A DNA stretch of 64,000 nucleotides from Pseudolabrys sp. (GTDB lineage: Bacteria > Pseudomonadota > Alphaproteobacteria > Rhizobiales > Xanthobacteraceae), in the NCBI GenBank assembly GCA_030684935.1, contig JAUXXH010000009.1, forward strand, positions 20,448 to 84,447, in the 5' to 3' direction. Below are positions 8,356-17,017 of the stretch, piece after piece. Within the stretch, counting starts at the first letter, position 1. Each line of letters opens with the position of its first letter. The notes below the pieces were generated by a model, which made no database searches, was not told the DNA's origin, and was given only the letters and a program-made list of their open reading frames with translations. Both the position numbers and the translations under genes were made by a program.

Positions 8356-9135
8356 TCATGGCGCGGCTCCCGGCGACGCCTCATTCGAGAAGGTCTTGCC
8401 GGTGCCGAAATAGACTTCCTGCACCTGCGGGTTATCGCGGATGGCGGCAGCATTGCCGTCGGCAATCAGCCGGCCGCGCGCCAGCACGATGATGCGGTCG
8501 GCGAAGGAGAACACGACGTCCATCGAGTGCTCGGTGAACAGCACCGAGATGCCGCGCTCCAGCACCAGTTGCTTGACCAGCTTGATCAGGTCGTTGCGTT
8601 CGCGCGGCGCCATGCCGGCGGTCGGCTCGTCCATCAGCAGCAGCCGAGGCTCGTTGGCCAGCGCGATGGCCAACTCGACGCGCTTGACGTCGCCATAGGC
8701 GAGTTCGCGGCTCGGCCGGTCGGCGGCATCCTGCATACCCACCTGCGCCAGCAGTTCGAGCGCACGCTCCCGGTGCAGCGCCGCGGCCGGCCGCCACAGC
8801 CGGTACAGATCGCCGGCGTATGACAGCAGCGCCATCTGCACGTTCTCGACGACGGTCATCGAGGCAAAAGTAGCAGCGACCTGAAAGGTGCGGCCGACGC
8901 CGAGCCGCCAGATGGCGCGCGGCGCCATGCCGGCAATGTTGCGGTCGCCGAGCAGGATCTCGCCGGAGTCCGGCGCGAGCTGCCCGTTGATCATGTTGAA
9001 GCAGGTCGACTTGCCCGCGCCGTTCGGCCCGATCATGGCGAGGAATTCGCCCGGTCCGATCGCGAAGCTGACGTCGTTGACGGCGCGCACGCCGCCGAAC
9101 GCCTTCGACAATCCACGGATGGCGAGCACGCTCAT
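8356..9135 (-). CDS. livG: Branched-chain amino acid-type ABC transporter ATPase, LivG family
   Basis: Second ATPase of the HAAT importer, 259 residues. Walker A is GPNGAGKST near residue 36; ELAYGDVKRVELAIALA replaces the strict LSGGQ signature as is usual for LivG; Walker B is LLLMDEPTAGM with ERNDLIKLV after it. The start at 9135 forms an ATGA overlap with the stop of livHM; a GTG eight codons upstream is less likely. Together with livF it powers the fused permease. Confidence 0.93.
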   Translation of the reverse strand: MSVLAIRGLSKAFGGVRAVNDVSFAIGPGEFLAMIGPNGAGKSTCFNMINGQLAPDSGEILLGDRNIAGMAPRAIWRLGVGRTFQVAATFASMTVVENVQMALLSYAGDLYRLWRPAAALHRERALELLAQVGMQDAADRPSRELAYGDVKRVELAIALANEPRLLLMDEPTAGMAPRERNDLIKLVKQLVLERGISVLFTEHSMDVVFSFADRIIVLARGRLIADGNAAAIRDNPQVQEVYFGTGKTFSNEASPGAAP

Positions 9136-11018
9136 GACGGCCCCCGCAGTCTGCGCCACAGGTTCGAGAACGCGCCGACGATGCCGCTCGGGAACGCCAG
9201 CACCAGCACCAGAATGACCGCGCCGAGCAACGCCCGCCAGTATTCGGTCTGGCGCATGATGGTGTCCTGCAGCAGCGCGAACACCGACGCGCCGACAATC
9301 GGTCCGGTCAGGGTCTGGATGCCGCCGAGCAGCACCATGACCAGGCCGTCGATCGAGCGCCCGACATGGATCGACTCCGGCGAGATCGACCCCTTGGCAA
9401 AGGCGAACAGGCCGCCGGCGACGCCGCAGATGCAGCCGGCAATGGCGAAGGCCAGCCAGTGGATACGCTTGACGTCGATGCCGATGGCCTCGGCCCGCAG
9501 CGGCGAGTCACGCCCGGCCCGCATGGCATAGCCGAACGGCGCGAACAGGAACCGCCGCAGCAGCAGCACGGCGATGGTCGCGAGCGCCAGCGTGAGCAGG
9601 AAGAAGGCCCATCCCTGGTCGAAGGGCGGCTTCGGCCAAACGCCGATCACGCCGTTCGATCCGCCGGTGAACCCTTCCCACTGAAACACCGCGGCCCAGA
9701 CGATCTGCGCGAAGGCCAGCGTCAACATCGCCAGATAGACGCCGGACAGGCGGACCGCGAACCAGCCGAACAACAATGCGCCGGCCAGCGCCACCAGCGG
9801 CGCGGCGGCCAGCGCAATGCCCATGGGCGCCGCCAGCCACTTGACCAGCAGCGCCGCACCGTAGGCGCCAAGGCCGAAATAGGCGGCGTGACCGAACGAG
9901 TGCATGCCGCCCGGCCCCATGATGAAGTGCAGCGAGGTGGCGAAGATCACCGCGATCAGCACGTCGATGCCGAGGATCATCAGATAGGGCGAGGACTGCG
10001 CCAGCACCGGCAGGAACAGCAACAGCCCCAGCACCACCGCGGCCAGCAGTTTCAGCATCGGCGTGGCGGCGCGGATCGGTTCCTCCGGTTCGGCGACCGA
10101 GCGCACCGCGCCCTGCGGCTTGCCGAGCAGACCGTAAGGCCGCACGATCAGCACGATCGCCATCACCAGGAATTCGGCCACCAGCGTGAACTTGGAGAAG
10201 TTGACGGCGATACCGCCGAAATTGACCACGCCGATGCCGATGCACAACGCCTTGACCTCGGCAATGATCACGGCGGCCAGATAGGCGCCGGTGATCGAAC
10301 CCATGCCGCCGACCACCACCACCACGAAGGCGTCGCCCAGCGCGATCAGATCGGTGGCGAGCGTCGCCGGCTCCCGCGCCACCTGCAGCGCGCCGCCGAG
10401 CCCGGCGAGCGCCGCGCCCAGCGCAAACACCGACGTGAACAGCACCGCCTGATTGACACCCAGCGCGCCGACCATTTCGCGATCCTGCGTCGCCGCACGG
10501 ATCAGGCGGCCGAACCGCGTAACCTTCAGCGTGAAATGCAGGATCAGCAGCACCACCGGACCGGCCAGCGCCAGGAACAGATCATAGCTCGGCAGCCTCC
10601 GGCCGAGCAGTTCGACCGATCCAGCCAGACCCGGCGCCCGCGGCCCGAGCAGATCCTCGGAGCCCCAGATCCAGTGCGTCATGTCGTTGAACACCAGCAC
10701 CAGCGCGAAGGTGGCGAGCAACTGGAACAGTTCGGGGGCGCGATAAATCCGCCGCAGCAGCAGGATCTCGATCAGCGCGCCGATGCAGCCGACGATGATC
10801 GCGGTGGCGAGGATGCCGCCCCAGAAGCCGATCACGCCGCCGATCTTGGTGGCGAACGAATAGGCGATGTAGGTCCCCATCATATAGAGCGACCCGTGCG
10901 CGAGATTGATGATGCGGGTGACGCCGAAGATCAGCGACAGGCCGACGGCGATGAAGAACAGGCCGGAGGCTGACGAGAGCCCGTTGATCGCCTGGAAGAG
11001 GAGTGCGTCGAGGGTCAT
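9132..11018 (-). CDS. livHM: Fused branched-chain amino acid ABC permease, LivH-LivM
   Basis: Single 628-residue membrane protein carrying both permease halves: residues 1 to about 300 are LivH-like (VGLSLIFGVTRIINLAHGS, RAATQDREMVGALGVN), and residues about 315 to 628 are LivM-like (GPGGMHSFGHAAYFGLGAY, AMRAGRDSPLRAEAIGID). The joining stretch around GKPQGAVRSVAEPEEP looks like a soluble linker. Fusion fixes a 1:1 pairing of the halves and occurs in other alphaproteobacterial liv operons. It is preceded by a family C repeat separating it from the binding-protein gene. Confidence 0.93.
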   Translation of the reverse strand: MTLDALLFQAINGLSSASGLFFIAVGLSLIFGVTRIINLAHGSLYMMGTYIAYSFATKIGGVIGFWGGILATAIIVGCIGALIEILLLRRIYRAPELFQLLATFALVLVFNDMTHWIWGSEDLLGPRAPGLAGSVELLGRRLPSYDLFLALAGPVVLLILHFTLKVTRFGRLIRAATQDREMVGALGVNQAVLFTSVFALGAALAGLGGALQVAREPATLATDLIALGDAFVVVVVGGMGSITGAYLAAVIIAEVKALCIGIGVVNFGGIAVNFSKFTLVAEFLVMAIVLIVRPYGLLGKPQGAVRSVAEPEEPIRAATPMLKLLAAVVLGLLLFLPVLAQSSPYLMILGIDVLIAVIFATSLHFIMGPGGMHSFGHAAYFGLGAYGAALLVKWLAAPMGIALAAAPLVALAGALLFGWFAVRLSGVYLAMLTLAFAQIVWAAVFQWEGFTGGSNGVIGVWPKPPFDQGWAFFLLTLALATIAVLLLRRFLFAPFGYAMRAGRDSPLRAEAIGIDVKRIHWLAFAIAGCICGVAGGLFAFAKGSISPESIHVGRSIDGLVMVLLGGIQTLTGPIVGASVFALLQDTIMRQTEYWRALLGAVILVLVLAFPSGIVGAFSNLWRRLRGPS

Positions 11019-11030
11019 GGGCGCTTTTTA

Positions 11031-11153
11031 TCCCTCCCCTGAAAGGGGAGGGTGGCTGTGAACGAAGTGAACAGCCGGGTGGGGTCGCATTGAACGAGTC
11101 ACCCCCCACCCGGCCGGCTTCGCCGGCCACCCTCCCCCAAAAGGGGGGAGGGA
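11031..11153. repeat. GC-rich inverted repeat, family C copy 2
   Basis: Arms ccctcccctgaaaggggagg and ccctcccccaaaaggggggagg flank an internal pair of hairpins including gccggcttcgccggc. It occupies almost the entire gap between the binding-protein gene and livHM on the minus strand. Confidence 0.82.
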
Positions 11154-11163
11154 AAGAAGGAAA

Positions 11164-12378
11164 TCAATTCGCGCTTGCCGGACGCAGTTTCTTAACCTCG
11201 TCGGCGCCGGGTAGCACGTCCTTGCCGTCGACATACTTGAAGTCGACCATGGTGCCCTTGCCGTTCTCGAGCGCGATCTTGCCGACATAGGCGCCCATGG
11301 TGGCCTGGTGGTCGCTGGCCCGGTATTCGAACGGACCGAACGGGCTGTCGACCTTCAGGCCGCGGAACGCCGCGATCATCTTCTCGGTATCGGTACCCTT
11401 GGCCTTCTCGATGCCGGCGGCCAGCGACTTGATGGTCGCATAGCCGACGACGGAGCCGAGTCGCGGGTAGTCGTTGAACTTCTTCTGGTAGGCGTTGACG
11501 AAGGCCATATGTTCCGGGGTCTTGATCTTGTCCCAGGGATAACCGGTGACGATCCAGCCGACCGGCGCTTCTTCCTTGAGCGGATCGAGATATTCGGGCT
11601 CGCCCGACAGCAGGCTCAACACCGTGCGGTTCTTGAACACGCCGCGGGTGGTGCCCTCGCGCACGAAGCGGGTCAGATCGGCGCCGAACAGGACGTTGAA
11701 GATTGCGTCCGGCTTGGCATCGTCGATGGCCTGCGCCACCGCGCCGGCGTCGACCTTGCCGAGCGGCGGCGCCTGCTCGGTGACGAACTCGACGTCGGGC
11801 TGCGCCGCCTTCAGCATCGTCTTGAAATTCTCAGCCGCCGACTGGCCGTATTCGAAGTTCGGATAGACCAGCGCCCAGCGCTTCTTCTTGGCAGCGATCG
11901 CGGCCGGCATCAGCATCGCCGTCTGCATGTAGGTCGTCGCGCGCAGGCGGAAGGTGTACCGGTTGCCGTTCTGCCAGGTGATCTTGTCGGTCAACGGCTC
12001 GGCGGCGAGGAAGAACACTTTCTTCTGACCGGCGAAGTTCGTCACCGCCAGGCCGATATGCGACAGGAAGGTGCCGGCGATCAGCGGCACGCCTTCGCGG
12101 GTGACCAGTTCCTCGGCGACGCGCACCGCCTCACCGGGATTGGCGCCGTCGTCGCGGACGATCAATTCCAGCTTCTTGCCGAGCACGCCGCCCTTGGCGT
12201 TGATCTCTTCGAGCGCGAGATCCATGCCTTTCTTGTAGGGATCGAGGAAGGCCGGCTGCGCCTTGTAGCTGTTGAGTTCGCCGATCTTGATCGTTTCCTG
12301 CGCCAGCGCAGGCAAGACAAGAACGGCGGTGATAGTCGATGCAAGCGCGAACGAAAGCACGTGACGCCTGGTGGTCAT
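11164..12378 (-). CDS. ABC transporter substrate-binding protein, branched-chain amino acid type (Peripla_BP_6)
   Basis: Periplasmic binding protein of 404 residues with an N-terminal signal sequence (TRRHVLSFALAS then ALAQ at about residues 23-26). IKIGELNSYKAQPAFLDPYKKG begins the mature domain in two adjoining parts, and LIVRDDGANPGEAV, GTFLSH and VGWIVTGYPW are typical of the LivK/AmiC fold. It is the first gene of the liv operon and probably determines its cargo, which is unknown. An AGGGAG ribosome-binding site precedes ATG 12378. A TTTG-N4-CAAA operator-like site lies about 95 bases upstream. Confidence 0.9.
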   Translation of the reverse strand: MTTRRHVLSFALASTITAVLVLPALAQETIKIGELNSYKAQPAFLDPYKKGMDLALEEINAKGGVLGKKLELIVRDDGANPGEAVRVAEELVTREGVPLIAGTFLSHIGLAVTNFAGQKKVFFLAAEPLTDKITWQNGNRYTFRLRATTYMQTAMLMPAAIAAKKKRWALVYPNFEYGQSAAENFKTMLKAAQPDVEFVTEQAPPLGKVDAGAVAQAIDDAKPDAIFNVLFGADLTRFVREGTTRGVFKNRTVLSLLSGEPEYLDPLKEEAPVGWIVTGYPWDKIKTPEHMAFVNAYQKKFNDYPRLGSVVGYATIKSLAAGIEKAKGTDTEKMIAAFRGLKVDSPFGPFEYRASDHQATMGAYVGKIALENGKGTMVDFKYVDGKDVLPGADEVKKLRPASAN

Positions 12379-12471
12379 GACGAAGACTCCCTGCTGGCGA
12401 TCAGCGCGTCATAGCGCGGTTGACCGCACGTGAATTGCAAATGTCCCGTCGCCTCCGGCATGGCGAACTTG

Positions 12472-12486
12472 TTTGTACGCAAATAA
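12472..12486. promoter_or_regulatory. Operator-like site TTATTTGCGTACAAA upstream of the liv-type operon
   Basis: On the minus strand the site reads TTATTTGCGTACAAA, containing the inverted half-sites TTTG-N4-CAAA. A near copy, TTATTTGCACACAAA, lies at 14289-14303 between two other operons; 13 of 15 bases agree. The shared site suggests one regulator for these operons. This is read from sequence only. Confidence 0.45.
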
Positions 12487-12566
12487 TCCGTCCGCACCCC
12501 CAAGCTTGTCAAGCGTACTTGCTGCCGTGAAACGCGCCACCGCAGTACTTTTTATATGCGGTGTGC

Positions 12567-13385
12567 CTAAGCCTTCGGCCGATCCCGGAAACGGTCCATC
12601 AACGGCTTGTCCTGTCCGCCGTCGATTTCGATCATGGTCCCGTTGACCATTTCCATCAATGGGGAAGCCAGCATTACCACCAGCGATGCGACCTCCTCCA
12701 CCTCGGCGATGCGGCCCATCGGGATCGAGGCCGGCGCCAGCTTGTCGGCTTCCTCGCGCGAAATCTTCATGTCGCGCGCCATGGCGTCGACCAGCCCGGC
12801 CCAGCGCTCGGTGCGCACCGGACCCGGATTGACCGCAACAAAGCTGATGTTTTCGCGGCCATATTGGCCGGCCAGCGACAGCGTCAGGTTCTGTCCGGCG
12901 GCATTGGCCGCGCCCGGGCAGATTTCCCAGTAGGACGGCTTCACGCCGTCATTGCCGATCAGGTTCACCACCCGGCCGCCGCCCTGCTTGACCATGATCG
13001 GCAGCACGTAACGCAGGCAGCGCACATAGCCCATGAACTTGAGCTGCAAGCCTTTTTCCCAGTCGTCCTCGGTCAGATGCTCGATCACGCCGCCGGCGGC
13101 CGAGCCGGCATTGTTGACCATGATGTCGATGCGGCCGAGCGCCTTGTGGGCCTGCTCGATGAAGGCCTTGGCGTCGGCGTCCTTGCGCAGATCGGCCGGA
13201 ATGGGGATGACTTTGGTGCCGAATTCCTTGGCGATCTCCTTCGCTGTCGCCTCCAGCGGCTCCTTGCGCCGGGCGCAGATAGCGACATCGACGCCTTCCT
13301 TGGCGAACAGGCGCGCGATGCCCTTGCCGATGCCTTCGCTGCCGCCGGTGATCAGCGCCGTCTTGCCCTTGAGCTTGAGGTCCAT
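12567..13385 (-). CDS. SDR-family oxidoreductase lacking the usual YxxxK pair
   Basis: Rossmann-fold short-chain dehydrogenase of 272 residues. TGGSEGIGKGIA near residues 14-25 is the dinucleotide-binding motif and NNAG near 91 the structural motif. The catalytic region reads PSYWEICPGAANAAG, with no YxxxK and with NAA where SKAA is expected. A minority SDR subgroup with a comparable GNAA segment is known to me, so the gene may be functional with altered chemistry. It lies 15 bases downstream of the alpha/beta hydrolase gene in the same operon. The substrate is unknown. Confidence 0.85.
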   Translation of the reverse strand: MDLKLKGKTALITGGSEGIGKGIARLFAKEGVDVAICARRKEPLEATAKEIAKEFGTKVIPIPADLRKDADAKAFIEQAHKALGRIDIMVNNAGSAAGGVIEHLTEDDWEKGLQLKFMGYVRCLRYVLPIMVKQGGGRVVNLIGNDGVKPSYWEICPGAANAAGQNLTLSLAGQYGRENISFVAVNPGPVRTERWAGLVDAMARDMKISREEADKLAPASIPMGRIAEVEEVASLVVMLASPLMEMVNGTMIEIDGGQDKPLMDRFRDRPKA

Positions 13386-13400
13386 GATTCTCTCCTGTGA

Positions 13401-14261
13401 CTATTGGGGAGGTTTGTGGGCGAGCCATCGGCCCGCTTCGGATGCGGCGATGAGTTCGGCCAGCGCCGCGTTGAACGCGGCCGGCTCCTCGCTGGTGATG
13501 GTGTGGCAGGAGCGCGGAATGACCAGCAGGCCGGCGGTCGGCACCGTGCGCTTGAGAAAGACGCTGCTCTCGAGGCACCAGTCGTCCTCGTCGCCGACCA
13601 GGATCAGCAGCGGCACCGTGAATTTCTTCAGATCAGCCTGCATGTCCCACAGCGTCGGGCGTTCGGCCTGCACGTAACGCATGGTCAGAGCGTGGCCTTG
13701 CGCCGAGTGTTCGCTCAGCATCTTGGCGAACTCGGCAAAGCCGCGCGGATCCTTGAATTTGTGCGTCTGCCGCGTCGCGCCGTCGGCATAACGCGTGGAA
13801 GCCGTTGGGAAATCGACCGTTTCGAACATCCTGGCGGTTTCGCGCGAGGCCGCGCGTCCCTCCTCGACTTTTTTCGGATCGGGGCTTGAGCCATAGCCGC
13901 AACTGGCCGCCGTGACCGACAGGCAGCGGTCGGTGAAATGAATGCCGACATGCAGCGCGGTCGATGCGCCCATCGAATGGCCGACGATATGGGCCTTGTC
14001 GACTTTCAGGGCATCCATCAGCGCGATGACGTCGTCGCGCTGAATATCCTGACTGTAAAGAGCGCCGTCGGTCGGCACATCGGAGGGCGGATACCCGCGC
14101 TGGCTGTAGGTGATGCAGCGGTGCGACCGGGAGAAGTACCGCATCTGCGGCTCCCAGGTGCGATAGTCGCCGGCATACTCATGGATGAAAACAATGGGCG
14201 TGCCTTCGCCCGCTTCCTCGTAATACAATCGGGTGCCATCGCGCGAAGGCGTATGTGGCAT
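13401..14261 (-). CDS. Alpha/beta hydrolase
   Basis: Cytoplasmic hydrolase of 286 residues. The nucleophile elbow GHSMGAS, the acid in VGDEDDWC and the histidine in PRSCHTITSEEP give the expected Ser-Asp-His triad; IVFIHEYAGDYRTW forms the oxyanion-side loop. No signal peptide is seen. It is probably cotranscribed with the SDR gene and sits between two importer operons, which suggests a role in breaking down the imported compound, perhaps an ester or lactone; the actual substrate cannot be deduced. Confidence 0.9.
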   Translation of the reverse strand: MPHTPSRDGTRLYYEEAGEGTPIVFIHEYAGDYRTWEPQMRYFSRSHRCITYSQRGYPPSDVPTDGALYSQDIQRDDVIALMDALKVDKAHIVGHSMGASTALHVGIHFTDRCLSVTAASCGYGSSPDPKKVEEGRAASRETARMFETVDFPTASTRYADGATRQTHKFKDPRGFAEFAKMLSEHSAQGHALTMRYVQAERPTLWDMQADLKKFTVPLLILVGDEDDWCLESSVFLKRTVPTAGLLVIPRSCHTITSEEPAAFNAALAELIAASEAGRWLAHKPPQ

Positions 14262-14288
14262 CGTGTACTCCCGTCGACCGACGACTAA

Positions 14289-14303
14289 TTATTTGCACAC
14301 AAA
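14289..14303. promoter_or_regulatory. Operator-like site TTATTTGCACACAAA in a divergent promoter region
   Basis: The inverted repeat ATTTG-N4-CAAAT lies 28 bases upstream of the alpha/beta hydrolase start and about 70 bases upstream of the divergent ABC importer start, so one bound protein could govern both directions. It matches the site at 12472-12486 in front of the liv-type operon. Confidence 0.45.
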
Positions 14304-14370
14304 TGAATACAGAGTAAAGTCGCCTTCAAGCTGAAGTCTGAACTATCGGCTGAAAATCAAACCGGGGGAG

Positions 14371-15363
14371 ATGATGATGTTCAAGACCTCTCGACGCCGC
14401 CTCGCCGCACTCGCTTTCGGCCTCACAATCGCTGCCGCCGGAATTTTCGCAGCCCCGGCACACGCCCAGCAGAAGCCGGTCATCAAAGTTTCCAGCTTGA
14501 CGCTGCCGGTGTTCAATCCGCTGGTCTGGAATATCATGAAGGCGCGCGGCTTCGACGCCAAGCACGGCTTCGAACTCGATATCCGCCCCTATCCGTCGAT
14601 CGCCGGCTTCTACGCGGCGTTTGCCACCGGCGAGACCGATGTCCTGATCGGCGGCCCGACCATTTTCCAGAAACTGGTGCAGGAAGGCGTGCCGCTGCAG
14701 ATCATCGGCACCGGCTTCACGCTGGCCGATCTTGTGATCTTCGCCAAGGACCCCGCCATCAAGTCGCTGGCCGATCTCAAGGGCAAGCAGCTCGCCATCG
14801 ACATGGGCGGCTCGCAGTTCCAGGTGGTGAAGATGTACACCGCCGCCAAGGGAATCGATCTCGGCAAGGACATCACCGTCGTCAACGCCAACTTCGCCGT
14901 CGCCCGCGCCCAGCTCGAAGCCGGCCGCGTCGACGCCGCGCTGGTGATCGAGCCGCTGGCCAGCATCATCGTCAAGCAGAACCCCGACTGGAAGATGATC
15001 TTCAACGGCGCCGAAGGCTGGAAGGAAATCACCGGCGTCGACGGCTGGGAGATCGTGCCGGCGATGCGTACCGATTCGATCAAGCGTATCCCGAACGGCC
15101 CGAAGATGCTGCTCGCGGCCCTGAAGGATGTCGCCGACGTCATGCACAAGGAAACCGCGGCTGCCGACAAGATCGCCAACGAGACGCTGAAGCTGCCGCC
15201 GGGCATTCTGACTGCTGCCGTCGAGAGCAAGCGGCTGATGATGATTGTCGAGCCCGCCTGGGAGCCGGCCACGCGCAAGTCGATCACCGACATGATGGAG
15301 CGTGCGGTCAAGGCCGGATTCTACCCGAAGATGCCGGACGCGAATATCATCTATGTCCCATAA
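14371..15363 (+). CDS. ABC transporter substrate-binding protein, NMT1/SsuA-like
   Basis: Periplasmic binding protein of 330 residues with a signal peptide ending near AHAQ (residues 29-32). The mature domain has the NMT1/TauA pattern: FDAKHGFELDIRPY, ATGETDVLIGGP, LKGKQLAIDMGGSQ and VDAALVIEPL. Such proteins bind sulfonates, pyrimidine precursors, aromatic sulfonates or similar small organics. Three consecutive ATG codons occur at 14371, 14374 and 14377 behind a GGGGGAG ribosome-binding site. It heads a three-gene importer operon. Confidence 0.9.
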   Translation: MMMFKTSRRRLAALAFGLTIAAAGIFAAPAHAQQKPVIKVSSLTLPVFNPLVWNIMKARGFDAKHGFELDIRPYPSIAGFYAAFATGETDVLIGGPTIFQKLVQEGVPLQIIGTGFTLADLVIFAKDPAIKSLADLKGKQLAIDMGGSQFQVVKMYTAAKGIDLGKDITVVNANFAVARAQLEAGRVDAALVIEPLASIIVKQNPDWKMIFNGAEGWKEITGVDGWEIVPAMRTDSIKRIPNGPKMLLAALKDVADVMHKETAAADKIANETLKLPPGILTAAVESKRLMMIVEPAWEPATRKSITDMMERAVKAGFYPKMPDANIIYVP

Positions 15364-16126
15364 GGAGCTTGGCGAGCCTGTCGCGTCGCTTGGATTTCCG
15401 CGGCATACGCTCGTCTCCCTTCTGATCTTCGCCGCGACGTGGGAGGTGCTGTCAAATCTGGCACCTTTCCTCGGCATTCCGCCGTTCGCGATCCCCAGTC
15501 TGGTGCGGATCGCCAAGGCCATCGGCACCATCACGCCAATCGACGTGGTGGTGACGCTGGCGCGGGTGATCGCCGCGCTGATCGTCTCGTTCATTGCCGG
15601 CCTGGCGCTGGCGATGGCGATGTATCGCTCCGACCCGCTGGAGAAATATCTCAGTCCCATCATCCGCCTGTTCATGGCGGTGCCGGTGGTGTCGTGGATT
15701 CTGTTCGCGGTACTGTGGTTTCCCGGCGTCGAATTTCGCATCGGCTTTGTGCTGGTGGTGGTGTGCGGGCCGGTGTTCATGATCGACACGCTCGACGCCA
15801 TGCGCAGCGTGCCGCGCGAGCTGCGTCACATGATGCGCTCGTTCCGGCCGACCACGCTGCAATTCTTCACCAAGCTGATGATGCCGGCCATCGTCCCGAC
15901 CATCTTCACCAGCTGGAAGGTCAATATCAGCCTGGCCATCCGCGTCGTCACCATTGCCGAACTGGTTGGCGCGGTGACCGGCATCGGCGCGCAATTGTCG
16001 AATGCGCAGCAGCTGTTCTCGGTCGCCGACGTGTTCGCCTGGACCATCGTGCTGGTGGCGCTGCTGTTCCTGCTTGAGGCGATCGTCTCGCGCGTCGAGC
16101 ATCGCCTGCTGCGGTGGCGCGCATGA
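15353..16126 (+). CDS. ABC transporter permease, SsuC/TauC-like
   Basis: Inner-membrane permease of 257 residues with about six predicted helices. The SRVEHRLLRWRA C-terminus and the cytoplasmic loop LRHMMRSFRPTTLQFF followed by MMPAIVPTIFT correspond to the EAA coupling region. ATG 15353 overlaps the 3' end of the binding-protein gene by 11 bases; the open frame back to 15302 lies inside that gene. It works with the flanking binding protein and ATPase. Confidence 0.9.
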   Translation: MSHKELGEPVASLGFPRHTLVSLLIFAATWEVLSNLAPFLGIPPFAIPSLVRIAKAIGTITPIDVVVTLARVIAALIVSFIAGLALAMAMYRSDPLEKYLSPIIRLFMAVPVVSWILFAVLWFPGVEFRIGFVLVVVCGPVFMIDTLDAMRSVPRELRHMMRSFRPTTLQFFTKLMMPAIVPTIFTSWKVNISLAIRVVTIAELVGAVTGIGAQLSNAQQLFSVADVFAWTIVLVALLFLLEAIVSRVEHRLLRWRA

Positions 16127-16914
16127 ACACACGCGACCCAGGCGGGCCACCGCCGATCGAAGTGCGCGGCGTGCGCAAGGTGTTCCGGCAGACCACCACC
16201 GGGCAGTCGGTGGTGGCCATCGATCGCCTCGACCTGACCATTGCGCCGCGCGAAGTGGTGGCGATTGTCGGACAGACCGGCTGCGGCAAGTCGACCTTCT
16301 TCGATCTGATGATCGGACTGGAAGCGCCGAGCGAAGGCACGCTGCGCATCGGCGACAAGAGCCCGCACGCCGACTTCGATTACTTCCGCGGCAAGATCGC
16401 GACCGTGTTCCAGCAGGACCGGCTGCTGCCGTGGCGCTCGGCGCTGGACAACGCCAAGCTGCCGCTCGAATTGATCGGCCTGCCCGAAGAAGAGCAGCGC
16501 GAGCGCGCCCTCACCTGGCTCAACCGGCTCGGGCTCGGCAGCTTCATCAACGCCTATCCGCACGAACTGTCCGGCGGCATGCGCCAGCGCGTGGCGATCG
16601 CGCGGGCCTTTTCGGTGCAGCCCGACATCATGCTGGCGGACGAGGCCTTCGGCCATCTCGACGAGGTGACGGCACAGGAGTTGCGCGACACCTTCCTGGC
16701 GCTGGCGCGCGAGAGCGGATCAACCGCGATCCTGATCACGCATCAGTTGGAAGAAGCCATTGGCGTCGGCGACCGCATCATCGTGTTCGGCAAGTCGGCC
16801 AAATTGCTGGCCGATATCCACGTTGCGCACTGGGACAAGTCGCAATACGGCGTGCTGCGCGAGGCGATCCAGGCGACGCTGCAGGCCAACAGCCCTGATC
16901 CGAGACTCACGTGA
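16123..16914 (+). CDS. ABC transporter ATPase, SsuB/TauB-like
   Basis: ATPase of 263 residues. Walker A GQTGCGKST is near residues 50-58, a Q-loop at VFQQDRLLPW, the signature LSGGMRQRVAIARA and Walker B IMLADEAF, with H in LITHQ. The start at 16123 makes an ATGA overlap with the permease stop. It completes the SsuABC-type operon 14371-16914. Confidence 0.92.
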   Translation: MNTRDPGGPPPIEVRGVRKVFRQTTTGQSVVAIDRLDLTIAPREVVAIVGQTGCGKSTFFDLMIGLEAPSEGTLRIGDKSPHADFDYFRGKIATVFQQDRLLPWRSALDNAKLPLELIGLPEEEQRERALTWLNRLGLGSFINAYPHELSGGMRQRVAIARAFSVQPDIMLADEAFGHLDEVTAQELRDTFLALARESGSTAILITHQLEEAIGVGDRIIVFGKSAKLLADIHVAHWDKSQYGVLREAIQATLQANSPDPRLT

Positions 16915-16947
16915 GTTGAATCAGTATTTATTACAATGGCTTATGTA

Positions 16948-16984
16948 GCGTAACCGGGATACGATCTTGCGTAACCGGGATACG
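16948..16984. promoter_or_regulatory. Tandem 16-bp direct repeat upstream of an antitoxin-like gene
   Basis: The 16-mer gcgtaaccgggatacg occurs exactly twice, at 16948-16963 and 16969-16984, with a 21-base period or two helical turns. It lies 33-70 bases upstream of the 17018 start, which fits autoregulatory operators bound cooperatively by a ribbon-helix-helix antitoxin. Confidence 0.55.
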
Positions 16985-17017
16985 CATGTTAGCTCTCTTT
17001 ACAAATTGGGAGTCGGC

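Noticed and set aside
8196..8465. N-terminal extension of LivF to 8465
   Set aside because: It runs through a family C repeat and part of livG; Walker A spacing fits the start at 8195.
9366..10973. 535-residue open frame on the plus strand opposite livHM
   Set aside because: Low-complexity Arg/Gln/Asp-rich translation antisense to a clear permease; a codon-bias shadow in GC-rich DNA.
16948..16984. CRISPR or iteron array
   Set aside because: Only two repeat units of 16 bases with a 5-base spacer; no replication or cas genes nearby.
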